From: Thalassia testudinum
Taxonomy: Eukaryota; Streptophyta; Magnoliopsida; Alismatales; Hydrocharitaceae
NCBI GenBank assembly: GCA_037157565.1
Contig: JAZHRO010000002.1
Coordinates: 78,914,001 to 78,978,000 of the forward strand
Direction of reading: 5' to 3'
Length of the DNA stretch: 64,000 bases
Positions within the stretch are counted from its first letter, which is position 1, and every line of letters begins with the position of its first letter. The translations under genes and the position numbers were made by a program. The notes beneath the pieces are model-generated. The model searched no databases. It saw only the letters and a list, made by a program, of their open reading frames with translations, and was not told where the DNA came from. Positions 44,127-55,177 of this stretch are shown here, one piece after another.

Positions 44127-45098
44127 TCAAAGAGGACCGAAGCCGGTCCGAAATGACGTACCCGCGAAAAGCTCCGGGTACCGCTCCCGCATTGCCGCCT
44201 CAGGCTCCCAGGTAGCCTCCTCGTACCGCTGGCTCCTCCACAAAACCTTTACCAGGGGTACTTGCTTTCGTCTCAACCTGCGGACGGCTCGGTCTAGGAT
44301 CTGCAATGGCCGCTCGGGGTAGGTCAGGTCGTCGCTCACCTCGACGCTCTCGTGACTCAGTACGTGGCTGGGATCGGCTACATACTTCCTGAGGTTGGAC
44401 ACGTGGAACACGTCGTGCACACCAGAAAGCTGCGGGGGAAGGGCAAGTCTGTAAGCAACGAGTCCAACCCGCTCCAGGACCTCAAAGGGCCCCACGAACC
44501 TCGGCACGAGCTTCCCTCTCACCCCAAACCGCTGTAAGCCCTTCTTGGGCGAAACACGAAGGAAGACGTGGTCCCCAACCTCGAACTGCACCTCTCTGCG
44601 TCTGCGATCTGCGTAGCTCTTTTGTCTGCTCCTGACAGTGCGGAGTCGTCTGTGGATCTGCTCAACTACCTCCTGACTCTGCCGGATCAACCTGGGGCCA
44701 ACCTCCCACTTGGTCCTCACCTCAACCCAACTCAAGGGTGCCGTGCATTTCCGTCCGTACAGAGCCTCGTAGGGAGCCATGCCGATGCTCGAGTGATAAC
44801 TGTTGTTGTATGCAAACTCCGCCAGGGGCAGGTGCTCCTCCCAAGAGCCCCTCCAGTCTAGTATACAGGCACGCAAAAGGTCCTCAAGTGTCTGTATCGT
44901 GCGTTCCGACTGTCCGTCCGTCTGGGGGTGGTAAGCCGTGCTAAACCTCAACCTCGTCCCCAAGGCCTGCTGAAACTCAGCCCAAAACTGGGACGTAAAG
45001 CAGGTATCCCGGTCAGATACGATCTCCCGCGGAACTCCGTGTAGTCGCACCACATCACGGATATACCTCTTTGCCAACTGTGCTGGTCCCAAAGTGAC
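44127..45098 (-). pseudogene. Integrase core end and chromodomain, downstream of the premature stop
   Basis: It lies in the same frame as the upstream polyprotein and is cut off only by the TGA at 45099-45101. It carries the second and third integrase catalytic residues ([16 protein letters not shown]), the integrase C-terminal fold ([14 protein letters not shown]) and a chromodomain ([17 protein letters not shown]) that would steer insertion to modified chromatin. It ends FRTGFGPL. No other lesion is seen in this part. Without readthrough it is not translated. Confidence 0.88.
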
Positions 45099-48000
45099 TC
45101 AGATTGGCAAGAATCGTGCCGTCTTCGTCAATCCATCCACTATTACCCAGACTGCGTCATGTCCTCGCTGGGTAACAGGTAAGCCCACCACCAAGTCCAT
45201 GGTGATGCTCTCCCACTTCCACTCTGGCACTGGAAGCGGCTGAAGCGGCCCTGCAGACCTCTGATGCTCGGCTTTCACCTGCTGGCACACTAAGCACTGC
45301 TGCACGAACTCACCCACATCCCGTTTCATCCCTCTCCACCAGAACTCGTGTCTCAAGTCATGGTACATTTTCGTGTTTCCGGGATGTATGGTGAATCTGG
45401 AACCGTGTGCCTCAGTCAGGAGCTCTCTCAACAGCTCCTCGTCTCTGGGGACGCACAACCGTCCCCTCAAGCGTAACACCTGGTCTGTGAAAGAGAAGTC
45501 CCCTGGGTCCCCTGATAGTACTCTGTCGCGCAAAGACTGCAAGTACGAATCGGCCATCTGTCCCGTGATGATGCGGTCTATCAACTCTGGCCTGGTCTGC
45601 CGTGTCACCGTCACTGCCCCACAGTACCCTCGTAACTCTAGAGGTCGCCAACTGCCCACCTCCTCCAAAAGGCTCCAACTCTGTAACTGTAGACTGGCCA
45701 AGCGTGCGGGCGCCTTACGGCTCAAGGCGTCAGCCACCACATTGGCCTTTCCCGGGTGGTAGGAGATGCTGCAGTCGTAGTCCTTCAGGAGCTCCAACCA
45801 ACGTCTCTGTCTCATGTTGAGCTCCTTCTGGTCAAAAAGATATCTGAGGCTCTTGTGATCTGTAAAAATCTCGAAGGTCTCACCGTACAAGTAGTGCCTC
45901 CATGTCTTCAGCGCGAAGACAACAGCTGCCAACTCTAGATCGTGGGTAGGGTAGGTATGCTCATGGGGCTTCAGTTGCCGCGAAGCGTAAGCGACCACGT
46001 GACCCCTCTGCATGAGCACACCTCCTAACCCCTGCAAGGAAGCGTCCGTGTACACAACGAACCCGCCACTACTGTCAGGGATGGTGAGCACGGGAGCCGA
46101 GGTCAACCTCTCCTTCAGCTCCAGAAAACACGCCTCACAGGCGTCTGTCCAAGCGAAAGGCACATCCTTCCGGGTCAACTGTGTCATAGGACGCGCAATC
46201 TGTGAAAATCCTCTGATGAACCGTCTGTAGTAACCTGTCAGTCCCAGGAAACTGCGAATCTCAGTGACTGAACGCGGTCTCTCCCACCTGAGCACTGCCT
46301 CGACCTTGGCAGGATCCACCACCAGGCCGTCTCTAGAGATCACATGACCCAAAAAGGTCACCTCCCTCAACCAGAACTCGCACTTGCTGTATTTGGCGTA
46401 CAGCCTGCGTCGTCTCAGAGTGTCCAGAACCATCCGCAAGTGCTGTCCGTGCTGCGTCCGATCTCTAGAATAGATGAGTACATCATCTATGAAAACCACC
46501 ACAAACTGATCCAAGTACGGTCTAAACACCCGGTTCATCAGGTCCATGAAAGCAGCGGGGGCATTGGTCAGCCTAAACGGCATGACCAAAAACTCGTAGT
46601 GTCCGTACCGGGTGCGGAAAGCTGTCTTGGAGACGTCGGTCTCCCTGATCCTCAACTGGTGGTATCCAGACCTCAAGTCGATCTTGGAAAACACCGTGGC
46701 ACCCCGCAACTGGTCAAACAAATCGTCGATCCTCGGCAGCGGATATCTGTTCTTGATGGTGACCCTATTCAGCTGTCGGTAGTCCACACAAAGGCGTAGG
46801 GTCCCATCCTTCTTCTTCACAAACAGCACCGGGGCTCCCCAGGGAGACGCACTGGGCCTCACGAAACCTTTCTCCAAAAGGTCCTGCAACTGAGACTTGA
46901 GCTCTCGCAGCTCAAGCGGTGCCATCCTGTATGGCGCAGTGGAGATGGGGCTGGTCCCTGGTACTAGTGAGATCTCAAACTCGATCTCACGCTCGGGCGG
47001 TAGTCCTGGTAACTCGTCTGGAAACACGTCGGGGTACTCTCTGACCACCAGGATGCTCTGGAAGTCTGCCACGGGGCTGTGCTCTGCCACCACACAAGCT
47101 AGGAAGCCCTCACACCCCTGGCTCAAAAGTCTCGCCGCCCGAAGTGTCGAAATGCACCTGAAACCTCCGTCCACTGGCTGCCCGTGAAACTCGAAAGAAG
47201 GTAACTCCAGAATGGAGAAGACAATCTTCCTCTCAAAACAGTCTACCAAGGCGTGGTAAGCGGACAGCCAATCCATCCCCAGAATCACTCCAAAGTCCTC
47301 CATCTGTATCATGATCAGGTTAGCTGGCAGGCTATGTCCCCCGATGCTGACCCCGCAACCCGTGTACACCTCCTCAGCTACGAACAGCTGACCACTCGGA
47401 CCTCTGATTACGAACGGATTCTCTAACAGTGTATAATCCTGGTCCAAACTAACTGCGAAACTGGCTGCGACAAACGAGTGCGTAGCGTCGGAATCGAAAA
47501 GCGTGTAAATGAGTCTGCCAGAAACTGAAACCATACCTGCTACCACGGATCCTGATGCTCTGGCGTCCCTGTGTGTTAGGGTGTTGATACGCCCCTCAGC
47601 TCTAGGTGCGGACGAAGCAGCCACACTCTGCGTCGGACGGGTAGGTGCTGGCCGGTACCCTCCTAGCGACTGCTGTCCTCCTCCTCGTGCCTGGGAACCG
47701 CGGCCTCCTGCGCACCCTCCAGTGCTCTGCGTGGGAAGTATCTGCTGACCCCCTGCCCTAGATGGGCAGTCCCTCCTGACGTGGCCCGGCTGGCCACACT
47801 GGTAGCAGAGGGGAACCCGACTCCCGCCCTCAATGAGTCCCTGCTGTCGGCTAGGCGGGGGTCCGGTGCTGGCGACTGGCCCCTGTCGAGGGCCCCCAAA
47901 GGCCACTGATGGCCCTGCACAATGTGACGGCTCTCCTGCGGACGCCACGTGTCTCCGTTCTCGCCGGCCCTGTGAGAAGTCTGGCTGAAAGGGCCTCTTC

Positions 48001-48914
48001 CGCCCGCCGTCGGTCTCTCGCGTGGACGGGTTGGTCTCCTCGTAAGTCATAGCTGCCTCTACCACCCTCGAAAACGTCGGCAGCTTCAGGGGTTTGACAT
48101 ACCCCCGGATCGCAGGCCGGAGCCCCTCGGTGAACCTCCAAAGGCGCTCCTCCTCAGTGGCTACCGCTGTCGCTGCAAAGCGGGACAGCTCCAAGAAACG
48201 CGTGCGGTACGCGCTCACGGTCATCGTCCCTTGGTGGAGAGTGTGGAACTCCCGCCTCCTCAGGTCCTGCCACGTCTGGGGAAAGTACTGCTCGCAGAAG
48301 AGGGTGACGAACTGGTCCCACATCGGCTCGTCCCTCTCCTGACCCCGGACCGCCCTCCACCACCGGTGTGCCGCACTCTCCAGCTGGTACGTGGCAAAGG
48401 CCACGTGGCACTCCACCGGGGGGCGAAGGGTGTCGAAGATCTTCTCCAGCTGCTCAAGCCAGTCCTCTGCCTCGGTCGGGTCCTCATCCCCCTTGAAGGA
48501 GGGGGGCTTCAGCTTCCGGAACTGTCCGAAAAGCTCGAAGTGGCACTGTAGGGGAGGTGCTGGTGCACCTCCAGGCGAAGGTGCCTCGTGTACAGAAGTG
48601 TCGGAGGAAGGTGGGGGTGGCAGGGGCCCATCCCCTCCCTCGTGTCCAGCGCCGCGTCCGTCGCGTGGTCCCACAGAGGACTCCCCCTCTGCAACCCCAG
48701 GAGGAGGTGCTCGGGGCGGTGGGTGGAGCTCCTCTCGTACAATATCCTGTATCAGTCTGGCGAGGTCCTGGGCCTGGATGCCAGGGAGTGGTGGCTGGTC
48801 CACCGAGACGTCAACGACAGCACGTCCACCTCGCCAACCTCGCCCTCGGCCGCGCCCGTGGCCAGTCTCGCCAGTCCCGCGACGAGGCATCTCCTGCAAG
48901 GAGACGCGAAACAA
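45099..48914 (-). CDS. Gag-Pol polyprotein (Gag, protease, RT, RNase H, start of integrase)
   Basis: One open frame of 1271 codons. Order: Arg/Gly-rich start; Gag core (about 130-260); CCHC knuckle [14 protein letters not shown] (370-383); protease (about 470-570); RT (about 640-870) with VDYRQLN and FIDD (808-811); RNase H (Asp957, YTDAS); integrase zinc site (His1170 and CLVC); first integrase Asp (1240). It would make the virus-like particle, mature it, copy the RNA and insert the cDNA. Three lesions: the protease active site reads DSDA (474-477) instead of DSGA; RT reads MPFR (Arg781) where Gly is expected; TGA at codon 1272 replaces the CGA seen in the relative at 26490-26492. The ATG at 48914 is the first in frame after the leader; a second ATG at codon 9 is an alternative start. 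Confidence 0.9.
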   Translation of the reverse strand: MFRVSLQEMPRRGTGETGHGRGRGRGWRGGRAVVDVSVDQPPLPGIQAQDLARLIQDIVREELHPPPRAPPPGVAEGESSVGPRDGRGAGHEGGDGPLPPPPSSDTSVHEAPSPGGAPAPPLQCHFELFGQFRKLKPPSFKGDEDPTEAEDWLEQLEKIFDTLRPPVECHVAFATYQLESAAHRWWRAVRGQERDEPMWDQFVTLFCEQYFPQTWQDLRRREFHTLHQGTMTVSAYRTRFLELSRFAATAVATEEERLWRFTEGLRPAIRGYVKPLKLPTFSRVVEAAMTYEETNPSTRETDGGRKRPFQPDFSQGRRERRHVASAGEPSHCAGPSVAFGGPRQGPVASTGPPPSRQQGLIEGGSRVPLCYQCGQPGHVRRDCPSRAGGQQILPTQSTGGCAGGRGSQARGGGQQSLGGYRPAPTRPTQSVAASSAPRAEGRINTLTHRDARASGSVVAGMVSVSGRLIYTLFDSDATHSFVAASFAVSLDQDYTLLENPFVIRGPSGQLFVAEEVYTGCGVSIGGHSLPANLIMIQMEDFGVILGMDWLSAYHALVDCFERKIVFSILELPSFEFHGQPVDGGFRCISTLRAARLLSQGCEGFLACVVAEHSPVADFQSILVVREYPDVFPDELPGLPPEREIEFEISLVPGTSPISTAPYRMAPLELRELKSQLQDLLEKGFVRPSASPWGAPVLFVKKKDGTLRLCVDYRQLNRVTIKNRYPLPRIDDLFDQLRGATVFSKIDLRSGYHQLRIRETDVSKTAFRTRYGHYEFLVMPFRLTNAPAAFMDLMNRVFRPYLDQFVVVFIDDVLIYSRDRTQHGQHLRMVLDTLRRRRLYAKYSKCEFWLREVTFLGHVISRDGLVVDPAKVEAVLRWERPRSVTEIRSFLGLTGYYRRFIRGFSQIARPMTQLTRKDVPFAWTDACEACFLELKERLTSAPVLTIPDSSGGFVVYTDASLQGLGGVLMQRGHVVAYASRQLKPHEHTYPTHDLELAAVVFALKTWRHYLYGETFEIFTDHKSLRYLFDQKELNMRQRRWLELLKDYDCSISYHPGKANVVADALSRKAPARLASLQLQSWSLLEEVGSWRPLELRGYCGAVTVTRQTRPELIDRIITGQMADSYLQSLRDRVLSGDPGDFSFTDQVLRLRGRLCVPRDEELLRELLTEAHGSRFTIHPGNTKMYHDLRHEFWWRGMKRDVGEFVQQCLVCQQVKAEHQRSAGPLQPLPVPEWKWESITMDLVVGLPVTQRGHDAVWVIVDGLTKTARFLPI

Positions 48915-49050
48915 AACGGAAACGTCAAAACAAACGGTACCTAATAAAACTTCTAAGAGCTCATGTCAAGAGACATGTTGTGGTGGCTACTCTAGCTATA
49001 AACATGTGAATTGGTTATTTTCCAGTCAGTTGATTCACTTCTCGGGACGA
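48915..49050 (-). other. Leader of the near-intact gypsy element
   Basis: Short non-coding stretch between primer-binding site and the Gag start; nothing else is visible. Confidence 0.6.
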
Positions 49051-49066
49051 CCTTGCTCTGATACCA
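49051..49066 (-). other. Primer-binding site, initiator tRNA-Met type
   Basis: The minus strand reads TGGTATCAGAGCAAGG, three bases inside the 5' LTR. The first 12 bases match the complement of the plant initiator tRNA-Met 3' end, the usual primer of chromoviruses. Confidence 0.85.
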
Positions 49067-49069
49067 TCT

Positions 49070-51779
49070 TGTAACGACCCGGTTCCCGAGTCCCTACGAG
49101 ACACGAGAACCGGACCGACTCGACTAATCCCAAGACCTAGGCGTCCAACGAGGAAGTAACCAAAAGACAGTAAGATAAACCACATTCAGCATGAATATAA
49201 CTAACAGTAAGAAAGTACAGCAGTAAGGAAAGAAACTACTACAGTAGGTACCACCACAACAGTAAAACAGCATTTATCATATAACAAGAACTGCAGGTAA
49301 AGAAGGTACAGCGGAAACAAAAACTACTCACTAGAACAGAAACAAAAGGGGTACAAAAGGCTGTGGTAACTCTACTGGACCCTACTCGGCCCAGCGTCCT
49401 CTGCAGCCGCCGACCCTGGCTGATCAACACCTGGTCCTGAAAAAGGTAACGAGTGTAACACGTCAGCAAAATGCTGAGTAGAGTGGCAAACTAACTAAAG
49501 GCAACAGTAGAGTGTACAGTAGCTGTTATGTTTTATTACTTCCTTTATTCACATCTTTCAATTTTTCTCACTATTTCATTTATTTCTCAGATCCTTTACT
49601 TGATCTCGAATGTCCTCGTGGGAACGATCTTGATTGCAGTCTTTTCCAAAAGTAGAAGTAGCATGTGGTGCTCTCCTGGCCGGGAGAGTCCCCCGTGGTG
49701 ATCCTACCCTCAGTCAACCACCCCAAGGTCACTGACAGACGTAACGGTGACTACGGCACGCACGATAAACGCACAGGTAGCTAGCCCGCACTGGCACGCG
49801 GTCAATCGTTTCCGTTAACGGGTGCGCCCAAAGCACAGCACGGAACCAGGGCAGAGCCCTCTCAGTAACAGGGGTCCAACCCCTCCACAGTAACCAAACC
49901 GGGGCCTTGCCCCTCCACAGTCCGCGCACCCTCGCCTGACTACCCTGGTTTGCCCTAGTGGGCCTAACAAGTCGATGAAGGAGGCTAGCAGAACCCCGGG
50001 ACCCGTGGGGTAGCTAGTACTCTCCTAACACTACTAGCTCTCCTCGGTACTACGTACACGAGGGCCAACAAGTCGGTACAGAGCGGCCAATCCTAACCCC
50101 GGGTCCCTGGGGCGGCTGGCCCCACTCTGCACTAAACAGGTACAGGTACTTCCCTTGGTACTGCGTACCCAAGAGACAGTACAAACTACATCTCAGTTTC
50201 CATTCCTTTTTCTTTCCAGGAGTTCCACTCCTAATTCCCCGTAGGGTTCCAGCTATTTATCTCAGAACATCATATGTTTCACTTTCTAGATTCACGTTCT
50301 CAAAAATCCATGATCTCAATCATGTTTCTTTATTCATAACAGACAGCTATTAATTCAAATTACAGGCAGCTTTATATTTCTTTCCATTTTTTTTCCAAGA
50401 CTGCAGTATTATACATTCCACTAGTTCTTCCATCCTAGGGTTCATGTCACATCCTAGGGTCTAGCATACAACTAGTTTTCCAGCCCTAGGATTCATGCAT
50501 CACCTAGGAGCTATCATTCCATACATTTCTCATTCCTAGGATTCATGCAATGTCCTAGCTTCTAGTTATGGTTCCATACTTTAACAGATTTTATTAATAA
50601 ACTTAAGCCACTCTACCAGGTACAACAGGAGTAATGGGGGCGTGATCGGGAATCCCGCGCGCCTCCGCGACTCTCAAGACTGTAACCGAATGAGGTCCTA
50701 TCACAAGGATCAAACACAAGGAGTGTCTCAAAATAGTGTATAGCTACTGTAGACGAGTAGAGGAATTAATTCTGAAAAGAGCGCAACTCGAATCGCGGAA
50801 AACGGAGCCCGAACGGGCCGTAAACGGGTCGAAAAAGATGATACTGTGCAAAATCAGACGTCTGGAACTCCCTCCAGACGTCTTAAACGGTGGATCAGAG
50901 AATTACCTGTTCAGCGTGGTTTCCCAGACATCCAGAAGTCTGCAGGGACGTCTTTCCTAGATCCCAGACGTCCGATGGTCCCTCAGGACGTCTGGAGGTC
51001 ACTCCCGCCGTCTGGTACAACTTCCAGACGTCTGATTCGCAAAAGATGGCGAATCAGCAAACCTGCGCACAGCCAACCCCCTCCCTCAGTACGGTCAGTC
51101 GACAAGGATGAAGAAGAAGGCAGAAACTCACCTTTCAGACGTCTGTATGATCTTACAGACGTCTGTATGATCTTACAGACGTCGACCTTGCCGTCTGGCT
51201 ATCAATCCAGACGTATGATTCTGGAAATTTTTCCAGAATCAGGACCCTGCTCGGCCTCCGCTCGCGACGCCGCCCGCGTCGCACCTCGCGCTCCTGCTGC
51301 TCAGACCGCAGCAGGTCCCTCTCCGCGTCGCTCCGCGCCCCCTGCGCCCTCCGCCAGCCGGCCAAGCCGCTCCGGCGAGCTCGCCCCCACGGCAGAGCTC
51401 CGCCCTCGCACGCCGCACCTCCGCGCTCACTGCGGCCGTCGCTGCCGCCCTCGTGTCCGCTCGCTCTCGCGCACAGGAAGGAGAAGAAGAAGGAGGCAGT
51501 GGAGACGGGAGGGGAGGCGCGCCCCTTTTAACGCCGCGCGGAGAGGAGAGAGGAGGTGGCAGGCCGCCTGCAGCCGCAGAGAGAAAAAGGGGGAAAAAGC
51601 GGTCTGCACGCTCAGGCGCGCAGGCGACTCGCGTGTGTCGAAAATAACGGATTTCCAGATGTCTTGAAACTATCCCAGACGTCTTATCAGACGTCTGGTT
51701 GTTATCCCAGACGTCTTGTCCGACGTCTGAGCCACCTCCCAGACGTCTTAAAAGACGTCTAGGGCACACATTCGTTACA
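49070..51779 (-). repeat. 5' LTR of the near-intact gypsy element
   Basis: 2710 bp, nearly identical to 41350-44039. The length difference is explained by a 20-bp perfect tandem repeat at 51141-51180. Long open frames inside (50846-51667 plus, 51239-51823 minus) follow from the GC-rich block and are not genes. Confidence 0.92.
51141..51180. repeat. 20-bp perfect tandem duplication in the 5' LTR
   Basis: The 20-bp unit GTCTGTATGATCTTACAGAC occurs twice back to back. The 3' LTR has one unit at the same place. The unit brings in one more CAGACGTCTG palindrome. Confidence 0.9.
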
Positions 51780-51784
51780 GGTTT

Positions 51785-52330
51785 GGGGGTGGTAAGGAGT
51801 AGAGATTCGGTGAGACACCCCATATTTGGTCATCAGTGACCTAAACTGAGCGTTTGTGAAATGGGTCCCCCTATCAGAGATTATAGCACGAGGAATCCCG
51901 AACCTTGAGAAAATGTTTTGATGAATGAATTTGAGAACGATTTTGTGATCACAGGTTCGGGTCGGTATGGCTTCAATCCATTTGGACACATAGTCCACAG
52001 CCAGCAGAATGTATTCGAAACCATCTGAAGCAGGAAAGGGGCCCATAAAATCAATCCCCCAAACATCAAAGATTTCTCATACGAGAATCGGCTGCATAGG
52101 CATCATGTCGCGATGGCTCATGTTGCCCAAAGTCTGGCAATGACTGGATGCCTTGCAGTGATTGTACGCGTCTTTGGACAGTGTGGGCCAGTAAAAGCCG
52201 CACTGGAGGACTTTTGATGCGGTTTTATGCCCAGAGAAATGGCCACCACATGCCTGGTCATGGAAGAAAGAGAGGATATTGTTGAATTCCTCTTTCGGGA
52301 CACATCTTCGGATGATCTGATCAGCACCTA
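51785..52330 (-). pseudogene. Athila 2 integrase, N-terminal and core part
   Basis: The zinc site (HDQACGGHF and HCKASSHCQTLG, about 52110-52260) and the first core residues ([27 protein letters not shown]) are readable, up to the nested insertion at 51784. A TGA after MQPILV (52077-52079) interrupts the frame. The rest of the gene is at 40732-41349. Confidence 0.85.
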
Positions 52331-53650
52331 TGCGGAAGAGGTACGGATCTTCCCAAATGTAATACTTGGCAACAAAGCGCAATTTATCTTTCTTGGCCTT
52401 CGGCCAATCAAATGGGATCTGATGAGATGCCAAGTAATTTACTATATTAGCAAACCATGGAAGGCTAGTACCAATAGTCAGCAGGTGCTCATCGGGAAAA
52501 TGCTCTGTGATGGGTCCGGACGGGTTAATTATTTCAGAAGGAAGGTGGGACAAGTGATCAACTACCACATTTTGCTTTCCCGATTTGTCGCGAATCTCAA
52601 GGTCAAATTCTTGTAACAGCAAGATCCATCGGATTAATTGAGGTTTCGCGTCCTTCTTTGCAAGGAGATGCCTCACAGCTGTGTGATCCGAGTAAATGAT
52701 GACATGGGAACCCAGAAGATACGATCGAAACTTTTCAAGGGCAAATACCACGGCTAGCAGCTCTTTCTCCATAACTGTATAGTTACGCTGAGCCTCGTCA
52801 AGTGTCTTGCTAGCGTAGTAGATGACCACAGGTTTCCCGTCAGCTTTTTGCCCCAGGACCGCTCCTACAGCGAAATCAGACGCATCGCACATGATCTCAA
52901 AGGGTTGAGACCAATCAGGGAACTGTAGGATCGGGGCCTGGGTGACTCGGTCACGTAGGGCCTCAAATGCTTGAGTGCATTCCTTGGAAATTTTGAAAGG
53001 TACATCCTTGGAGAGAAGAGTGGTCAGGGGGCGTGCGATTTTTGAGAAATCATGGATAAATCGACAGTAAAAATCGACATGCCCCAAAAAAGATCGGATG
53101 TCCTTGATCAAGCTAGGCATAGAAAGGCGAGAGATCAGATCAACCTTAGCTCGGTCCACTTGGATGCCTTTTTTCGAGATTGAGTGTCCCAGGACAATTC
53201 CCTCAGGCACCATGAAATGGCTCTTTTCCCAGGAAAGAACCAAATTCACCTCGATGCATCGCCTGAGTATTTGGATCAAGTGTTGGAGGCAATCATCAAA
53301 AGATTCTCCAAAAACTGAAAATTCATCCATGAAGACTTCCAGAAAATCACCTACCATATCTGAGAATATGGCAAGCATGCACCGCTGAAAGGTAGCGGGT
53401 GCATTGCAAAGACCGAAAGGCATCCTTCGGAAAGCGTAAGTTCCGAAGGGACAGGTGAACGTGGTCTTTTCTTGGTCCTCAGGATGGATTGCCACCTGGT
53501 TATAACCGGAGTACCCGTCAAGAAAGTAGAAGAACCTATTTCCCGCTAGTTTCTCGAGAATTTAATCAATGAAGGTAGTGGAAAATGATCCTTCTTCGTG
53601 GAGACATTGAGTCGGGGGTAATCTATACAGACTCTCCACGCATTGGCTAA
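52331..53650 (-). pseudogene. Athila 2 reverse transcriptase and RNase H
   Basis: The palm region (TCPFGTYAFRRMPFGLCNA, 53400-53465) and RNase H (CDASDFAVGAVLG; VIIYSDHTAVRHLLAKKD) are open from 53495 leftward. The active site is FMDEF, with Glu in place of the second catalytic Asp of FMDDF. The start of RT (53496-53650) has a TAA near 53560 and a frameshift near 53580. Together these make active RT very unlikely. Confidence 0.88.
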
Positions 53651-55172
53651 TCAAGTAGGAATGATTTCTCCGGTCTCAGTCGTTATGGTGGTGAGTCCTG
53701 CCTTCTTGGGCACGACCTGAATTAGGCTCACCCAACGACTATCGGAGATCTGGTAGATGATCCCGGCATCTAACCACTTGATGATCTCCTTTTTCACGAC
53801 CTCCTGTAGATTGGGGTTCAAGCGTCTCTGCATTTCACGAGAAGGTCGTGCGCCCTCTTCTGAATAGATATGATGAGTACAATAAGAGGGACTTATTCCA
53901 GTCAAATCATCGAGAGTCCACCCGATGGCTCTGCGATGTTGCTGGAGGACAGCAATCAGACGGGATTCCTGTTCGGGATTGAGGTTGGAATTGATAATCA
54001 CAGGAAGGGTCTGATTAGAACCCAAAAATATGTATTTCAAGTGAGTAGGAAGTGGCGTCAGTTCGAGGGTGGGGTTATCAGCAACAGCGGGTGGTTCAGT
54101 ATAGATGTGAGGTTCAAGGGTGGGAGTTACTGGGTTGTTTATATCTGGATTCGAGTCCTTAGTTTGCGGGTCAAGATCTTTCTGCGGTTGATGAGGTATA
54201 ATCAGGCCATTCTGGAAGTGTGTTTCATCAACCAAAGCCCTAACGTCACAAACTTGTTCAATGACACCGCAATTGATTCCTTGTTGGGCCTTAAATATAT
54301 CAATTTTCAGAGTTTGATTCCCAAATTTGAGCTCTATTTGGCCCTCCTCACAGCTAATGTTGGCTCTCGCAGTAGCCAAGAAAGGTCTCCCTAAAATGAT
54401 TGGTGTATCCCTAGGGTTTTCAGGTGCATCCATGTCTAAGACTATAAAGTCTACAGGAAAATAGAAATCCTGCACTCTCATAATAACATCCTCGAGAATC
54501 CCTTTTGGTGACTTTATAGATCGATCTGCTAATTGTAATGTTACCTCGGTTGGTTTTAACTCAGGTTCTTCTAGATGGTCAAGTAAGGATGTGGGTATCA
54601 GATTTATGGATGCGCCCAAGTCTAGCAAAGCTCTATCAAATTGGGTATCACCTATCTTGCAGGAAATCAGGGGAGTACCAGGGTCTTTAGCCTTGGGTGG
54701 GAGTCTGCTTAGGATTACAGAGCTGGCTTGCTCTGACAGAACAATTGGACTCCCGCTCTTGGTTCGCGACTTACGTTGGGGTGTACACACATTCTTTAAG
54801 AATCGTGCGTAAGCCGGTACATGGCGGATTGCATCCATCAAGGGAATGTTTATGTGGACCTGCTCAAAGAGCTTGACCAGGTCCTCCTCAGGTGCCACGG
54901 GCTTGGTGGTCTTCTTTCCCTTAGTCAAGGCCTCGGGAAACGGGATCTTGGTTGGTTCTTCTAGGATAGGTCCAGGTTTTGGATCTGGGATAGGGGTGGG
55001 AATGTCCTGGATTACTGTCCTAGGCTCGGGATCACTACCAGGCTTGGAGTGGTTTGGATGAGGTGGGTCTTGGGTTTCCTTACCACTACGGGTTGTTACG
55101 GAATTAAGTCCTGCCTGGTTTTGGTTGGGATTGGGTAAGATGGGTTGCTGCTGGTAACCCGCAAAAGAGGTG
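53651..55172 (-). pseudogene. Athila 2 gag C-terminus, protease and start of RT
   Basis: Open from the solo-LTR break at 55172 to a TGA at 53651-53653. It holds a Pro-rich Gag end, the protease active site (LLDLGASINLIPTSLL, near 54600), the flap region (GRPFLATARANIS) and the RT start (QRRLNPNLQEVVKKEIIKWL). Gag and Pol share one frame, as in other Athila-type elements. The TGA stands where the relatives read Arg. Confidence 0.85.
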
Positions 55173-55177
55173 GAGGC

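Larger units (their letters stand above)
41350..51779 (-). mobile_element. Nearly intact chromodomain Ty3/gypsy element (Tekay/Del-like)
   Basis: LTRs 41350-44039 and 49070-51779 (plus reading TGTAACGACC ... TTCGTTACA) differ at few positions by eye, so insertion was recent. Perfect duplication GGTTT lies at 41345-41349 and 51780-51784. The interior has an initiator-Met-type primer site, one long gag-pol frame and a conserved hairpin before the 3' LTR. It sits in the integrase gene of Athila 2, in the same orientation. The chromodomain and the Gag CCHC knuckle place it among plant chromoviruses; the Tekay/Del label is by resemblance. Confidence 0.94.

Noticed and set aside
50846..51667. 273-codon plus-strand frame
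   Set aside because: It lies in the GC-rich part of a gypsy LTR, antisense to the element, with low-complexity Arg/Pro/Ala content; the equivalent frame is broken in other copies.
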